Source: Cyclina sinensis
Taxonomy: Eukaryota; Mollusca; Bivalvia; Venerida; Veneridae
Assembly: GCA_012932295.1 (NCBI GenBank)
Contig: JAAONU010000001.1
Coordinates: 5,417,104-5,481,103, forward strand
DNA: 64,000 nt
Reading direction: 5' to 3'
Positions 11,230-23,699 of the stretch are shown here, in pieces. Under the pieces are notes generated by a model. It was given only the letters and a program-made list of their open reading frames with translations. It searched no databases and was not told where the DNA came from. The position numbers and the translations under genes are program-made. The first letter of the stretch is position 1; the number at the start of each line of letters is the position of its first letter.

Positions 11230-12095
11230 TACGTTGGGGATTCAGACTCACTTCTATTTATTCTTGTCCTAAGTGTCACCTGTGTAGCTAGAAGTCAAAT
11301 GTATCAACAATAACATTTTAAAACGGGTTTTCAGCCATACGTTCTGATGACATGTGATTTTATAAGTATGTTTTAAAAGGCTTAAGTAAGTAATTAAAAT
11401 TCGTAGAGATCTCATAACATTAGATTTATTTTATTTAACTATCGATAGAATGCTGACTGAAATATTTCATTTATACATGAACTGTCTACGTTCGATTTAA
11501 TCGAGAAGTTGTTAATTTGCCTGTTTAAAACATGACAAGGCTGTAGCATGAAATGATTTTGTTCAACCACCGGGTAAAATAAGATCTTTGTTCGTCTTCT
11601 GGGGGAAATTCGGTAGGAGAAATAAGTACACCCTAAGCGCAATCGATTTGCCTTTACAGAAAATGGAATGCAATCTAATGTGAACCAACAGATAAAGGGA
11701 TAATTTTTGCTGTGTTTAAGCAAGGTATTAAAGACCTTTTTAAATTTATTGCCTAGTCAGTATAAACCGGTGCAAAGTCTTTTGCACACTCGATTTATTC
11801 TGTAGGGTTACAATAATACGGATTCGAAGTTGAGCATAATTGATTACACCATTTTCAATCATAGATTCTTTACTCTTTACAATCCAATCTACATCGACCA
11901 CCCTTTCAAATATATTTCTTGTTTATGATTTAACTACTCCGAACACACGTTTTATATAAAGAGACATGTCCTGAAATGTCGAGTATTCTATTTTCTTCAA
12001 ATAAATAAATAAATGAATTATAGTAAATGAATTGTGGATAGCCATTCATTACAAATATAGCCTCACTTAGTTGCTATGTGCCTTAAGGAACACAT
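11230..12095. other. No gene seen between the two cysteine-rich genes
   Basis: Unique AT-rich spacer. The 94-codon frame on the minus strand at 11439-11723 has no recognisable domain and I do not call it. Confidence 0.5.
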
Positions 12096-12189
12096 GGACA
12101 CGGCTCATTGACCAAACAGCATATAGTACCATTACAGATATAAATACATATAGTAGTACATATACTGTTTGGTCAATGAGCCGTGTTCC
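12096..12189. repeat. Near-perfect 34-bp inverted repeat (hairpin)
   Basis: Arms at 12096-12129 and 12156-12189 match over 34 bp with few differences; the shared core is CGGCTCATTGACCAAACAG. The loop is 26 bp. It could be a small foldback element or a transcribed hairpin. Confidence 0.75.
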
Positions 12190-12559
12190 TGTGCTATATA
12201 TGTGAGAGCCAGTAAGTCATCGGTAAACTTTAGGGTATAGCTGTTGTTTTGTACGCATGTCTTTCCTATTTCAACTAAATACGTTAAAAACTTTATTCGT
12301 CACATTGTCGTTGTTTCCGGGTGTTATGTAGATCTATATATGTAAACAAAACAAACCTACGTTTAAGGAAATTTATAAGCTTGAAAAAACAGAAACAGTA
12401 ACGTTGGGAGTGTTCGGTATTTAGAAGGTTATAATACATGACACAAGTAAACCGGATATGTTTAAAACTTGTACAGATACAATGTTTGTAGTATTAATAA
12501 ATATACTTTCAGCTGATGGAGTGAACTCGTTTGTATGGATAAAAAGATAAAATAAATGA

Positions 12560-13267
12560 ATGGATAAAATGGAGAAAATTGTTATTGACTATAATGATCA
12601 AAATGATACAACTGGACATTTAACACCGACTACAGCTAGACTTTGTACCGAACCTCAAATAATAGAACAAAATAATGTTAATCTGTTAGACAACAGTGTG
12701 AAAGATGAAACAAACCGAGGTTTTCAAATAAATACCAAGGAAAGTGTTTTACAACAACCTATCATGGACGAAAAAACGTCAGTAGATGAGATGTATTTTT
12801 CAAAATTTAGTGAAGGCGTCGACATGCAGATGGGATCGGAAAATGTAGTGACGTTTCAACCTGACGCAATAGACACGAAAAGTACTGAGTCACAGGATCA
12901 TTTTCCTGCGAAGCAGAGTGGCAGAGGTGCGACGCGGTACGACAGGGATACAGACGAAATCTGTTGTTTGGCGTGTCTAGTTGGTTGTCAGGAGTCATTA
13001 CGGGATGTGGTGGAGTGTCTGTGTTGCCGACTGTGCTGCAGGAACGTCCAGTGTTGTCAGTGTGAGACAGAGAATGAATCTTGCGAGTACTGCGGGGATT
13101 CGTGCCTGGATTGTGAGTGTTGTTGTGAGAACTGTAACTGTGACTGTTTAGGACCTTGTGATGGTTGCTGTGATGGGTTCGGATCATGTTGTCTGGATAT
13201 ATTCGGTGGTATTGGAGAGTGCCTAGGTGGATGCGTGGCTGGACTTCTCACAGGATGTTTTTCATAG
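12560..13267 (+). CDS. Cysteine-rich protein, I-mfa-like paralogue
   Basis: A 235-codon frame. The first ~130 residues are acidic/polar without signal peptide; from DEICCLACLVGCQ on, the sequence is Cys-rich and ends in a glycine/leucine hydrophobic segment (CCLDIFGGIGECLGGC... then GCFS). The ending is close in style to the I-mfa domain of MDFI/MDFIC, whose C-terminus is a Cys-containing amphipathic helix. The similarity to the 10440 gene lies in layout and tail (FGGIGECLG versus CCECLGAIGESL), indicating a tandem duplication with a diverged N-terminus. A TTTCAG acceptor at about 12508-12513 suggests a 5' UTR exon begins just upstream. The ATG at 12560 is chosen as the first in-frame ATG; a second (M4) is three codons on. 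Confidence 0.65.
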   Translation: MDKMEKIVIDYNDQNDTTGHLTPTTARLCTEPQIIEQNNVNLLDNSVKDETNRGFQINTKESVLQQPIMDEKTSVDEMYFSKFSEGVDMQMGSENVVTFQPDAIDTKSTESQDHFPAKQSGRGATRYDRDTDEICCLACLVGCQESLRDVVECLCCRLCCRNVQCCQCETENESCEYCGDSCLDCECCCENCNCDCLGPCDGCCDGFGSCCLDIFGGIGECLGGCVAGLLTGCFS

Positions 13268-14442
13268 TGGTTGAGGAAGACACAGTTTTTTATATAAATG
13301 GCATGTCGACTCTATATATACTCTTTTATTGTGATGAAAAGTTAGTTTATATCCTCTTACTTGTATGTGTAAGACTCGTCTCTTGGTAAAGATCACTAAC
13401 ATGTTATCAGACATACCTCTCACAATTACACAATTAATTCCGGGAGGTAGAAAAAAAGGAAAATTATTTTAATGCGAACAATGATCCCTAAATGGCGAAA
13501 TCTGTGGAGCTTCCGGGGCCTTTGTATATTTTATGTCTTAGTTGAATTGAAGCCATTTTATTTTTTTTAATTCAAATCATCCATTTTCTGTCTTTCATTG
13601 TAAGTTATTTATTTTGTTCAGGAGAACGAAATCGTTACTTTACTACCATATTGTGTTTAAGATAAATTGTTCACTTTCCTTTAACTTTTCTTCTTTTTTC
13701 TCTTTCTAGATATTTTTACATCAGTACACGAGATCGTACTGTAAAAGGTGTTACATGTGTCACCTTGATTACAGGTAAAACTTCGGATTCGTGCTAGCAA
13801 TTATTTGCCATGTTAATAATTTATATTTGCTGTCTCAAAATCGGAATAGTAGAAGCCACAATGCTGAAATACCGGACATAAATGAATTAAACGTCAGGTT
13901 ATATTTTTATCATTATTTGTTACAGTTGATGTTTCATTTTTTCTTATTTTTCCCTTTCAAGTTATGTATTTGTTGTAGTAATTACTGCTAGATGCTTTTC
14001 GGCGATAATGTTATTTGGAATATAATGTTGTTGATGATAATTATCCTGCTGTTCCAGGTGATGAAGAATATTATTCTCAATATTATCATCGTCATGATTA
14101 TCAAGTAAAAATGTAATCTTACGGGAGAGAACTGCTATATGATAAATATCATGTTTTTTCAAGATTTATCTAAGATAAGTAACGCCTGAAAGAAATAATA
14201 CTATACATACTATTTACTTTATAAAAGTCTTTGTCTGAAAAAGGGTCATCCTTAAACCAATGAAGCTGTTTAACCGTAAGTCTTATATGTTGACCAAAGA
14301 CAGAACATCATACATATTTCGAGTCTCTTTCAACGAAAAGAGGTCAGTGGGTGTGTCTCCTACCCGTCTGCTGTAAACACGTTTTGCGCACACAATATCA
14401 ACACGAAATTAATTTTGTATGTTCAAATGTTACACAGTGAGA
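13268..14442. other. Spacer without a gene; includes a segment copied into the next array
   Basis: No exon chain is visible. The stretch 14265-14341 recurs inside the 29-bp array at 15766-15853, showing that array and left flank were duplicated together. Confidence 0.55.
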
Positions 14443-17080
14443 TTACCTATACACCAGATACAAACTGCACATAACCTTTACATTAGATAAAAACCGTACA
14501 TAACATATACATTAGATACAAACCGTACATTACATATACATTAGATACAAACCGTACATTAACTATACATTCTATACGAACCGTTCATTACCTATACATT
14601 AGATACAAACCGATATACATTAGATACAAACCGTACATTACCTATACTGTAGATTGGATACAAACCGTACATTACCTATACATTAAATGCAAACCGTACA
14701 TTACTTATAGATTAGATACAAACCGTACATTACCTATACATTAGATACAAAACGTACATTACCTATACATTAGATACAAACCGTTCATTACCTATACATT
14801 ACATACAAACCGTTTATTACCTATACATTAGATACAAACAGCACATTACCTATACATTAGATACAAACTGCACATTACCTATACATTAAATACAAACTTC
14901 ACATTACCTATACATTAGATACAAACTGCACATTACCTATTCATAAGATACAATCGTTCATTACCTATACATTTGATGCAAACCGTACATTACATATACA
15001 TTAGATACAAACCGTACATTAACTTAACATTAGATACAAACCGTACGTTACCTATACATTAGATACAAAGCGTACATTACATATACATAAGATACAAACC
15101 GTACATTAACTAAACATTAGATACAAACCGTACGTTACCTATACATTAGATACAAACCGTACATTACATATACATAAGATACAAACCGTACATTAACTTA
15201 ACATTAGATACAAACCTTACATTACATATACAATAGATACAAACTGCACATTATCTATACATAAGATGCAAACCGTACATTACATATATATTAAATGCAA
15301 ACCGTACGTTACCTATACATTAGATACAAACCGTACGTTACTTATACATTAGATGCAAACCGTTCATTACATATACATTAGATACAAATTGCACATTACC
15401 TAAACATTAGATACAAACCGTACATTACGTATACAGTAGATACACACTGCACATTACCTATACATTAGATGCAAACCGTACATTACATATAAATTTTGAT
15501 ACATTTGATACAAACCGTTCATTACATATACATTAGATACACACTGCACATTACCTATACATTAGATACAAACCGTACATTACATATACATTAGATACAA
15601 ACTGTACATAACATATACACTAGATACAAACCGTACATTACGTATACAGTAGATACAAACTGCCCATTACCTATACATTAGATGCAAACCGTATTAAATA
15701 TATATTACATACAAGCCGTACGTTACCTATACATTAGATACAAACCGTACATTACATATATATTAGCTGTATAACAGTAAATGTTATATGTTGACCAAAG
15801 ACAGAACATCATACATATTTTACTATTAATTTCGACTCTCTTTCAACGAAAAGAATAGATACGAACCATACATTACTTATACATTAGATACAAAACTAAC
15901 AGTACATATACATTAGATACAAACCGTACATAACATATACATTAGATACAAAGTGTTCATAACATATACATTAGATACAAATCGTAAATTACATATATAT
16001 TAGATACAAACCAGACATTACCTTTACATAAGATACAGAACGTACATTACATATATATATTAGATACAAACTGTACATTACCTATACATTAGATACAAAC
16101 CGTACATTACATATACATTTGATACAAACCGTACATTACATATACATTAGATACAAACCGTACATTACCTTTACATTAGATACAAACAGTACATTACATA
16201 TACATTAGATACAAACCGTACATAACATATACATAAGATACAAACCGTACATTACCTATACATTAGATACAAATCGTACATTACATATACATTAGATACA
16301 AACCGTACATTATCTATACATAAGATACAAACCGTACATTACATATACATTAGATACAAACCGTACATTATCTATACATAAGATACAAACCGTACATTAC
16401 ATATACATTAGATACAAACCGTACATTACCTTTACATTAGATACAAACCGTACATAACATATACATTAGATACAAACCGTTCATAACCTATACATTAGAT
16501 ACAAATCGTAAATTACACATATATTAGATACAAACCAGACATTACCTTTATATAAGATACAGAACGTACATTACATATATATATTAGATACAAACCGTAC
16601 ATTACCTATACATTAGATACAAACCGTACATTACATATACATTAGATACAAACCGTACATTACATATACATAAGATACAAACCGTGCATTACCTTTACAT
16701 TAGATACAAACAGTACATTACATATACATTAGATACAAACCGTACATTACCTATACATTAGATACAAACCGTACATTACATATACATTAGATACAAACCG
16801 TACATAACCTTTACATTAGATACAAACAGTACAATACATATACATTAGATACAAACCGTACATTACCTATACATTAGATACAAATCGTACATTACATATA
16901 CATTAGATACAAAGCGTACATTATCTATACATAAGATACAAATCGTACATTACATATACATTAGATAAAAATCGTACATTACATATACATTAGATACAAA
17001 CCGTACATCACTATACATAAGATACAAATCGTACATTACATATACATTAGATACAAACCGTTTATTACCTATACATTAGA
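14443..17080. repeat. 29-bp tandem array (minisatellite)
   Basis: About 85-90 copies of a 29-bp unit containing CATTAGATACAAACCGTACA followed by TTACCTATA or TTACATATA. Units alternate between CCTATA and CATATA endings and carry scattered substitutions. The array is split by a copied flank at 15766-15853. The period is not a multiple of three and no long frame persists. Confidence 0.92.
15766..15853. repeat. Copy of the array's left flank inside the array
   Basis: This 88-bp segment matches 14265-14341, including the shared run ATGTTGACCAAAGACAGAAC and CTCTTTCAACGAAAAG. It has small indels (an extra TACTATTAAT-type stretch). The ~100 bp that separate this flank from the array on the left are missing here. 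Confidence 0.85.
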
Positions 17081-17566
17081 TACGATTCTTAAAACTGTAC
17101 ATTGCCAGTACATTAGATACGACTCGTTGCATTACCAATACATTAGATACGACTCGTGAAACCGTATATTACCTATACATAAGATACGACTCATAAAACC
17201 GTACATTGCCTATACATAAGATACGACTCGTGAAACCGTAAAGTACCTATAGTTAAGATACGACTCGTAAAACCGTATATTCTCTGCACATAATATACGA
17301 CTCGTGAAACCGTACATTACTGATACATAAGATACGACTCGTGAAACCGTAAAGTACCTATACTTAAGATACGACACGTAAAACCGTATATTCTCTGTAC
17401 ATAATATACGACTCATAAAACCGTATAGTACCTATACATAAGATACGACTCTGAAACCGTATAGTACCTATACATAAGATACGACTCTGAAACCGTATAG
17501 TACCTATACATAAGATAAGACTCTGAAACTGTATAGTACCTATACATAAGATGCGACTCGTAAAAC
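17081..17566. repeat. 34-37-bp derivative tandem array
   Basis: Continuous with the 29-bp array, but the unit changes: CATAAGATACGACTCGTGAA then ACCGTA..TACCTATA. The last units settle on a 36-bp period with GATACGACTCTGAAACC. An insertion of CGACTCGTG-like sequence into the older unit explains the period change. Confidence 0.85.
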
Positions 17567-18189
17567 AATGTAAAACTATACAATGAGAACTAACATTATA
17601 GGCTCTTGACGTATTTCAGATTTGTATGCCAGTCTTTATGACTGTTGTTAAAAAATTGTCTTCGACTGTTTCCATGTGTTAGTTATATTGCTAACACTAT
17701 GGGACCAATTTGATGAAAGAAACGTCTAACTTTTATTTCATAGAAACCCTTAGTATGACAAGACGTTGAGGTGTACTATTCAGCAATGAATTATACAAAA
17801 AATTACATTAACTTATATTCAAAAGCTGCCTACAATAACTCTAAATAGTTCATCATTCCAAAACAAAATCAAGTTTTAACTAAAGTATTTTTTCCGATCC
17901 CATCTGCTTATCAATAGGTTGCCTCCCTTATACTGGACAAACTATACACAAGATGTACACAACGTGGCTTGTAGTATGCTGAAAGTTATTCTTATTATAC
18001 TTTTCGGCAAAGATTGTAATAATTTCTCAATGTTAACAGATTTTAGGGTACCAATGTTAAAATGAATAATCAAGTAAAGATTAAATTCAAATTTATTCCG
18101 GCACCACCATCAAGAACCATTACAAAAAGACAAACATTCTTTTATTTTAATAAAAACAGTTCTTACAGAAACAGAAATATTCATTTTTG
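17567..18189. other. Short unique spacer between two arrays
   Basis: No gene or RNA is recognisable in this AT-rich segment. Confidence 0.5.
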
Positions 18190-20253
18190 CTCGCGTTACA
18201 GAAATATGTACTAATTTATCTTCTGTCTCGCTTTAAAGAAATATACAATGTATACTATTTTGTCTCACGTTAGAGAAATATGTACTCATTTGTCTCACGT
18301 TAGAGAAATATGTACTCATTTGTCTCACGTTAGAGAAATATGTACTCATTTGTCTCACGTTAGAGAAATATGTACTCATTTGTCTCAGGTTACAGGAATA
18401 TGTACTCATTTGCCTCGAGTTTAAGAAATATGTATTCATTTGTTTCACATTGGAGGAATATGTGCATATTTGACTAACATGAGAGAAATATTTACTCATT
18501 TGCCTCGCGAAAGAGGAATCAGGTGACATTTGCCTCGCGTAAGAGGAATGTGTACTCAGTTTTCTTACGTGAGAGATTATGTACTCATTTGTCTAACGTT
18601 AGAGAAATATGCACTCATTTGTCATACGTTACAGAAATATGTACTCTTTTGTCTCACGTTAGAGAAATATGTAATCATTTGTTTCACGTTAAAGAAATAT
18701 GTTCACTTTTTGTTACGTTAGAGAAATATGTACTCATTTTTCTTATGTTACAGAAATATGTACTCATTTGTCTTACGTAGAGAAATATGTACTCTTTTTT
18801 GTTACGTTAGAGAAATTTGTACTCATTTGTCTTACGTGAGAGAAATATGTACTCATTTGTCTTTCATTTGTCTTACGTTAGAGAAATAAAAACTCATTTG
18901 TCACACGTTAGAGAAATATGTACTCATTTGTCTTACGTTAGAGGAATATGAACATGTTTGTCTCACGTTAGAGAAATATAAAAAAATTGGCTCAGGTAAG
19001 AGAATTATTCACACATTTGTCTTACTTTAGCGTAAAAACTAACACATTTGTCTCACGTTAGATAAATATGTACCTTTTTGTCCAAAATTAGAGAAGTTTG
19101 TACACATTGTCTTACGTTAGAGGAATATGAACACCTTAATCTCACGTTAGAGAAATATAAACTTTATTTGTCTCACGTTAGAGGAATATGAAAACATTTG
19201 TTTCACGTTAAAGAAAAATTTACTTTTTTATTTACGTTAGAGGAATGTGAACATTTGTATCACGTAAGACGAAAATGAATATATTTGTCTCACGTTACAG
19301 GAATATGTACTTTTTTGTCTCACGTTACAGGAATAATAACAAATTTCTCTCACGTTAGAGGAAAAGAGCACATTTGTCACACGTTACAGGAACATGTACA
19401 CATTGTTTTACGTTAGAGGAATATGAACAAATTTGTCTTACGTTAGAGAAATACGACTGTTTTGACTCGTGTTGAAGAAATATCAACACATTTCTCTCAC
19501 GTTCGAGGAATATGAACACATTTCTCTCACTCTAGAGGAATATGAACATATTTGTCTCATGTTAGAGGAATATGAACAAATTTGTCTCACGTTAGAGGAA
19601 TATGAACACATTTGTTTTACGTTCGAGGAATATGAACACATTTCTCTCACGTTAGAGAAATGTGAACAAATTTGTCTCATGTTAGAGGAATATGAACACA
19701 TTTGTTTTAAGTAAGAGAGATATGAACACATTTGTCTCATGTTAGAGGAATATGAACACATTTCTCTCATGATAGAGGAATATGAACATATTTGTCTCAT
19801 GTTAGAAAAATATGAACATATTTGTCTCATGTTAGAGGAATATGAACACATTTCTCTCACGTTAGAGAAATATGAACAAATTTGTTTCATGATAGAGGAA
19901 TATGAACACATATCTCTCATGTTAGAGGAATATGAACACATTTCTATCATGTTAGAGAAATATGAACATATTTTTCTCATGTTAGAGGAAAATGACCACA
20001 TTTCTCTCACGTTAGAGAAATATGAACAAATTTGTCTCACGTTAGAGGAATATGAACACCTTTGTTTTACGTTCGAGGAATATGAACACATTTCTCTCAC
20101 GTTAGAGAAATATGAACATATTTGTCTCATGTTAGAGGAATATGAACACATTTGTTTTACGTTAGAGGAATATGATCACATTTGTGTTACGTTAGAGGAA
20201 TATGAACACATTTGTTTTACGTTAGAAGAATATGAACACATTTATTTCATTGG
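18190..20253. repeat. 30-bp tandem array (minisatellite)
   Basis: About 65 copies of a 30-bp unit, CACGTTAGAGAAATATG then TACTCATTTGTCT in the left half, drifting to GTTAGAGGAATATGAACACA then TTTGTCTCAT in the right half. The period is 10 codons, so open frames appear on both strands (172 codons plus, 222 codons minus). I treat these as non-coding. Confidence 0.92.
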
Positions 20254-21369
20254 GTGAAGAATTTGACTAGATATATGTGATAGATGTATTTTTGAAGCAT
20301 TTGTGATATGACACAAATCCCCTTTTCTTGTTCATATGTCTGTTTGCATTTTTATCGCATTATATTATTTTTTTCTCGAGTGTTTTTACTTTTTTACTTT
20401 TCTTCACTCTTGTTAATAGTTTTTATAAGCACACGAGGCAGTTGATTAATCATCGTAAGCCTGGTAAAATGTTTCGTGTAGTTCGTTCTTTTCAGCTGCA
20501 TTCCTTTTATCAATTTCTCACAAATAAATAGTTCTGTGTTTATCATACACATCATACATAGGTGTAGTTTGATTATTTTAACAGACGTGTTTGCCAGTAA
20601 ATGATGTTTTACAGCGTTAAAATCAGGAACTTCTACACTAACCTTGATACATATTTCTAGCTACACATCTATTGTTGTGTTACGGCTGTTTATTTCCAGA
20701 CAGCTAGTCTGCAGGGGCGGTTTCACTTCTGATAGAAATGATTTTTTTTCTTGATTTTTTTTACCTGAAAATGTTTGCTGCAGCCAGGAGCTAGCAGCAG
20801 GGATAGATGTTTCATTAATGAGCGGCATCTCTTTGATAGGTAATCAGCAATCTAATTAGCTGTGTTGTTTCTGGGGTCTATCACGTTCGTGAGATAATGA
20901 GAATATCTGCGATAATTTTCTGTTTTATACAGAAAAACAAACAGATTTATTATTTGTTGTGAGAAGCGCCATCACTTGAATACACCTTACCTTCCCGACA
21001 CTAAATAAACCATCTTATCTTAATACTTTAGATAAATAATTCCTATATTGTAACACTTCTGTGTTAACCATGTGACGACCATGTGAGGACCATGTGATAA
21101 CCATGTGATGACAACTGTAATTTTACGTTTCTCGGTAACATGAACTATAATGAAAAGAAAATTTAGCGGCGCTATGAAAAAGATAATAAACCATAATTCA
21201 TCAAATGTTGTAGCTAGCACAGGATAATTCCGCTAGTTTTGAACGATTACTTTTTAGCTATTTGTATCTTATACAATCTGAAGTTCATGCTGTGATATTT
21301 CTTTCTTTTAACTGGATAATCGAAGGAAAGTTAAACTGTATTTATCTGCTTGTATATTATAGTATTCGC
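20254..21369. other. No gene seen
   Basis: Unique AT-rich sequence. A 12-bp motif CCATGTGATGAC is loosely repeated about four times at 21069-21108. Confidence 0.5.
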
Positions 21370-21960
21370 ACCATCCGTCTGTCAGTCTGTCTCTCTGCCC
21401 GTCTGTCTTTTTGTCCGTCCGTCCGTGCACCGTTCGTGTCTGCTCTTTAATTGTCTGCTATTTTCTATAACTTGCAATAAATGTCTATCACATAAAGAAG
21501 ACGTGTCGCAAACAAAACCAAAGTTTCTAAGGTCAAGGTAAAAAACATTGTCAAAATGATAAAGAATACTGCAAGCCTTTATGTTATTGTCCGCTCTGTT
21601 GTACATCAAATGATTTTGAAAAAAAGCACAACTGTTCACAAGATACTAGTAGATTCAATATGTCGCACACCATCCGTCTCTTTTTCTGTCTGTCCGTTCG
21701 TCTGGACCGCAAAATAACATAGAATTGTGTTCGTTCTGTAACATTGCCCTTTTGATGGGATATCAATATAACCTTGCCACATACGTAAAAATGGTCATGT
21801 CAGAAATCATTGTACAGATTATATTGAATACCGGAATCCTCCATGTTTGTGTCCGCTTTGTGACTGTGTGATTCGTCAAATGATTTTGAAATAACTTTAC
21901 ACAATTGTTCATCCGATGGAGGCTTTGTGACGTGTCGCAGTCTGTCAATCCGTTATTCCA
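21370..21960. repeat. Pyrimidine-rich GTCTGTC stretches in a degenerate ~270-bp duplication
   Basis: GTCTGTC/GTCCGTC tracts occur at 21378-21430, 21680-21700 and 21940-21975. Between them the phrase CAAATGATTTTGAAA recurs (near 21606 and 21877) with related neighbours. This suggests an old tandem duplication of a dispersed repeat. Confidence 0.55.
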
Positions 21961-21975
21961 TCTGTCCGTTAATCT

Positions 21976-22564
21976 ATACTGCCGAATAACAAAAAATACA
22001 TCCTCCGTATATGTTCATACATATATGTCTGCACTGTAACTTATTAATACATGACATAATCTTTATAAAAAAGTGTTAATCGCACAATTATGGGTATTTC
22101 CAATTGACGAATGCTGACGTATGACGTTAGTAACAGTTTAACACAACGTCACCTGGTACGTGTGTATGGTTTGATTAAAATAAAACTATTGTTTTCGTTG
22201 GCACTTTCAATTTGTTTTTAATCGATGAAATTCATTTTCATTATACAAACGAATTAATCTGGACAAATTATAATTGAAATATAACAGCATGTCATGCTTT
22301 GTACCAGGTGGCACATTACCCTCACCCTTACCTTCAAGGGAAGGGGAAAAAACTCCGTGTTAAATAGCACGTTCCGTGGTTAAAGGTATTCCTCGCACAT
22401 GTTAATTACCTCATTATACAGCTATTTTAGCTGCATTCATGTAAACAGCATTAAAAATAACTTTTAGGTCCTTTCCCAAACTGGAATGACTGTCATGACA
22501 AGGAAAACTGATATACCATAATTTGAGTTGATCAGTAAACCATGCAGAATAAGGTAAATTTCGA
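21976..22564. other. No gene seen
   Basis: Unique AT-rich DNA without supportable features. Confidence 0.5.
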
Positions 22565-22905
22565 GCATAAGTATGGTATAGAATTCCTTCGTACTTGTTC
22601 GGGTATGGAATGTGTACCAGTGTTCGAGCAAAGATATGGTATACAATGCCTTTGTACACGCTCTGGTATGGTATGTGTACCAGTGCACGGGCATAGGTAT
22701 GGTAAAGAATGTCTTTGTACGTACTCGGGCATGGTATGTGTACCAGTGCAGGAGCATAGCTGTGGTATAGAATACCTTCGTACCTGTTCGGTATTAGTAT
22801 GTGTAACAGTGCACCAGAAAAGCTATGTTGTAGAATGCCTTCGTACGTGCTCGGCCATGTGTACCAGTGCACGAGCATAGGTATAGTAAAGAACACTTTG
22901 TACGG
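22565..22905. repeat. 63-bp tandem repeat, ~5.4 copies
   Basis: Units share GGTATGTGTACCAGTGCA and TATGGTA.AGAAT.CCTT. The 63-bp period equals 21 codons, so the plus strand reads GMVCVPVHGHRYGKECLCTYS-like repeats and the minus strand stays open for 179 codons. The dual openness and the lack of a domain argue for a minisatellite, not a gene. Confidence 0.8.
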
Positions 22906-23274
22906 CATGTTGCATACTGCAGAGAACAGAGAAAATCGTTCCGTAATGTACAAATATAGCTTCCTTTAAAAGGTACTTATATAAATGCAATCAGTTTATC
23001 CGTTCTACTTAAAACTTTTGACTCGTCCCTTGAAATTTGGAAATGATTTGTTCAGTTTCATTCATGACTTTAAAGGAAATGGATTATTCTAAATTTTAAC
23101 GCATACCTCTTCTATTACAACGCCAACAAAATCACGCAGAATGAAATAGATATACAGAAAGTGCACAGTGGCCGTACCATACCGAGGTTTATTTACGATG
23201 GGGTTATTTGTAGTTTGTTTAGTTGATGAATAAATACTTAACACCAATGCAAAATACATTTTATGGAAAGTACA

Positions 23275-23440
23275 GGTATATAATACGGATATTTAAAGCC
23301 AGAGCAATTACAAAGCACCGACTTTCAAAGCACAGATCATTTACAAAGCACTGACATTGCAAGAACCTATCAATTACAAAGCACAAATATTGAAAGACGA
23401 GATAAATTACAATGCACTGGTATTTAAAGCCCAGTCGACT
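23275..23440. repeat. Degenerate ~33-bp tandem repeat
   Basis: Four to five diverged copies built around ATTACAAAGCAC followed by GACATTGAAAG-like sequence. Confidence 0.6.
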
Positions 23441-23616
23441 ACATTTTTGTTTTATTGGGATTTGATGCCAGTTGCAATCTCCGTTGATCATATCCAAGTG
23501 GTCAAACTACCTAACATGTGTTTCTGAGCATCCAACATCACTCCGCAAACGACTGTCTTTTTCCTCATTTGACATTAAAATGAATTGTGCGAGATAATTT
23601 ATTACAGAGAAATTTA

Positions 23617-23693
23617 GCCAGCCTTGATGGGGTTTGAACTGAGTCCCTTGCAATGATAATCTTATGCTCTTCTAACTAAGCTAACCAGACCGG
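23617..23693 (-). repeat. tRNA-like sequence (SINE head or pseudo-tRNA)
   Basis: The minus strand has an A-box (TTAGCTTAGTTAGAAGAGC) and a B-box (AGTTCAAACCCC), spaced as in a tRNA. The acceptor stem does not close in register and the anticodon arm is poor, so a functional tRNA is unlikely. Confidence 0.5.
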
Positions 23694-23699
23694 CGCGAT

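Noticed and set aside
19483..20151. 222-codon minus-strand frame with CSYSSNMRQI repeats
   Set aside because: Product of a 30-bp array; the plus strand is equally open.
23617..23693. Functional tRNA gene
   Set aside because: Acceptor and anticodon arms do not pair in register.
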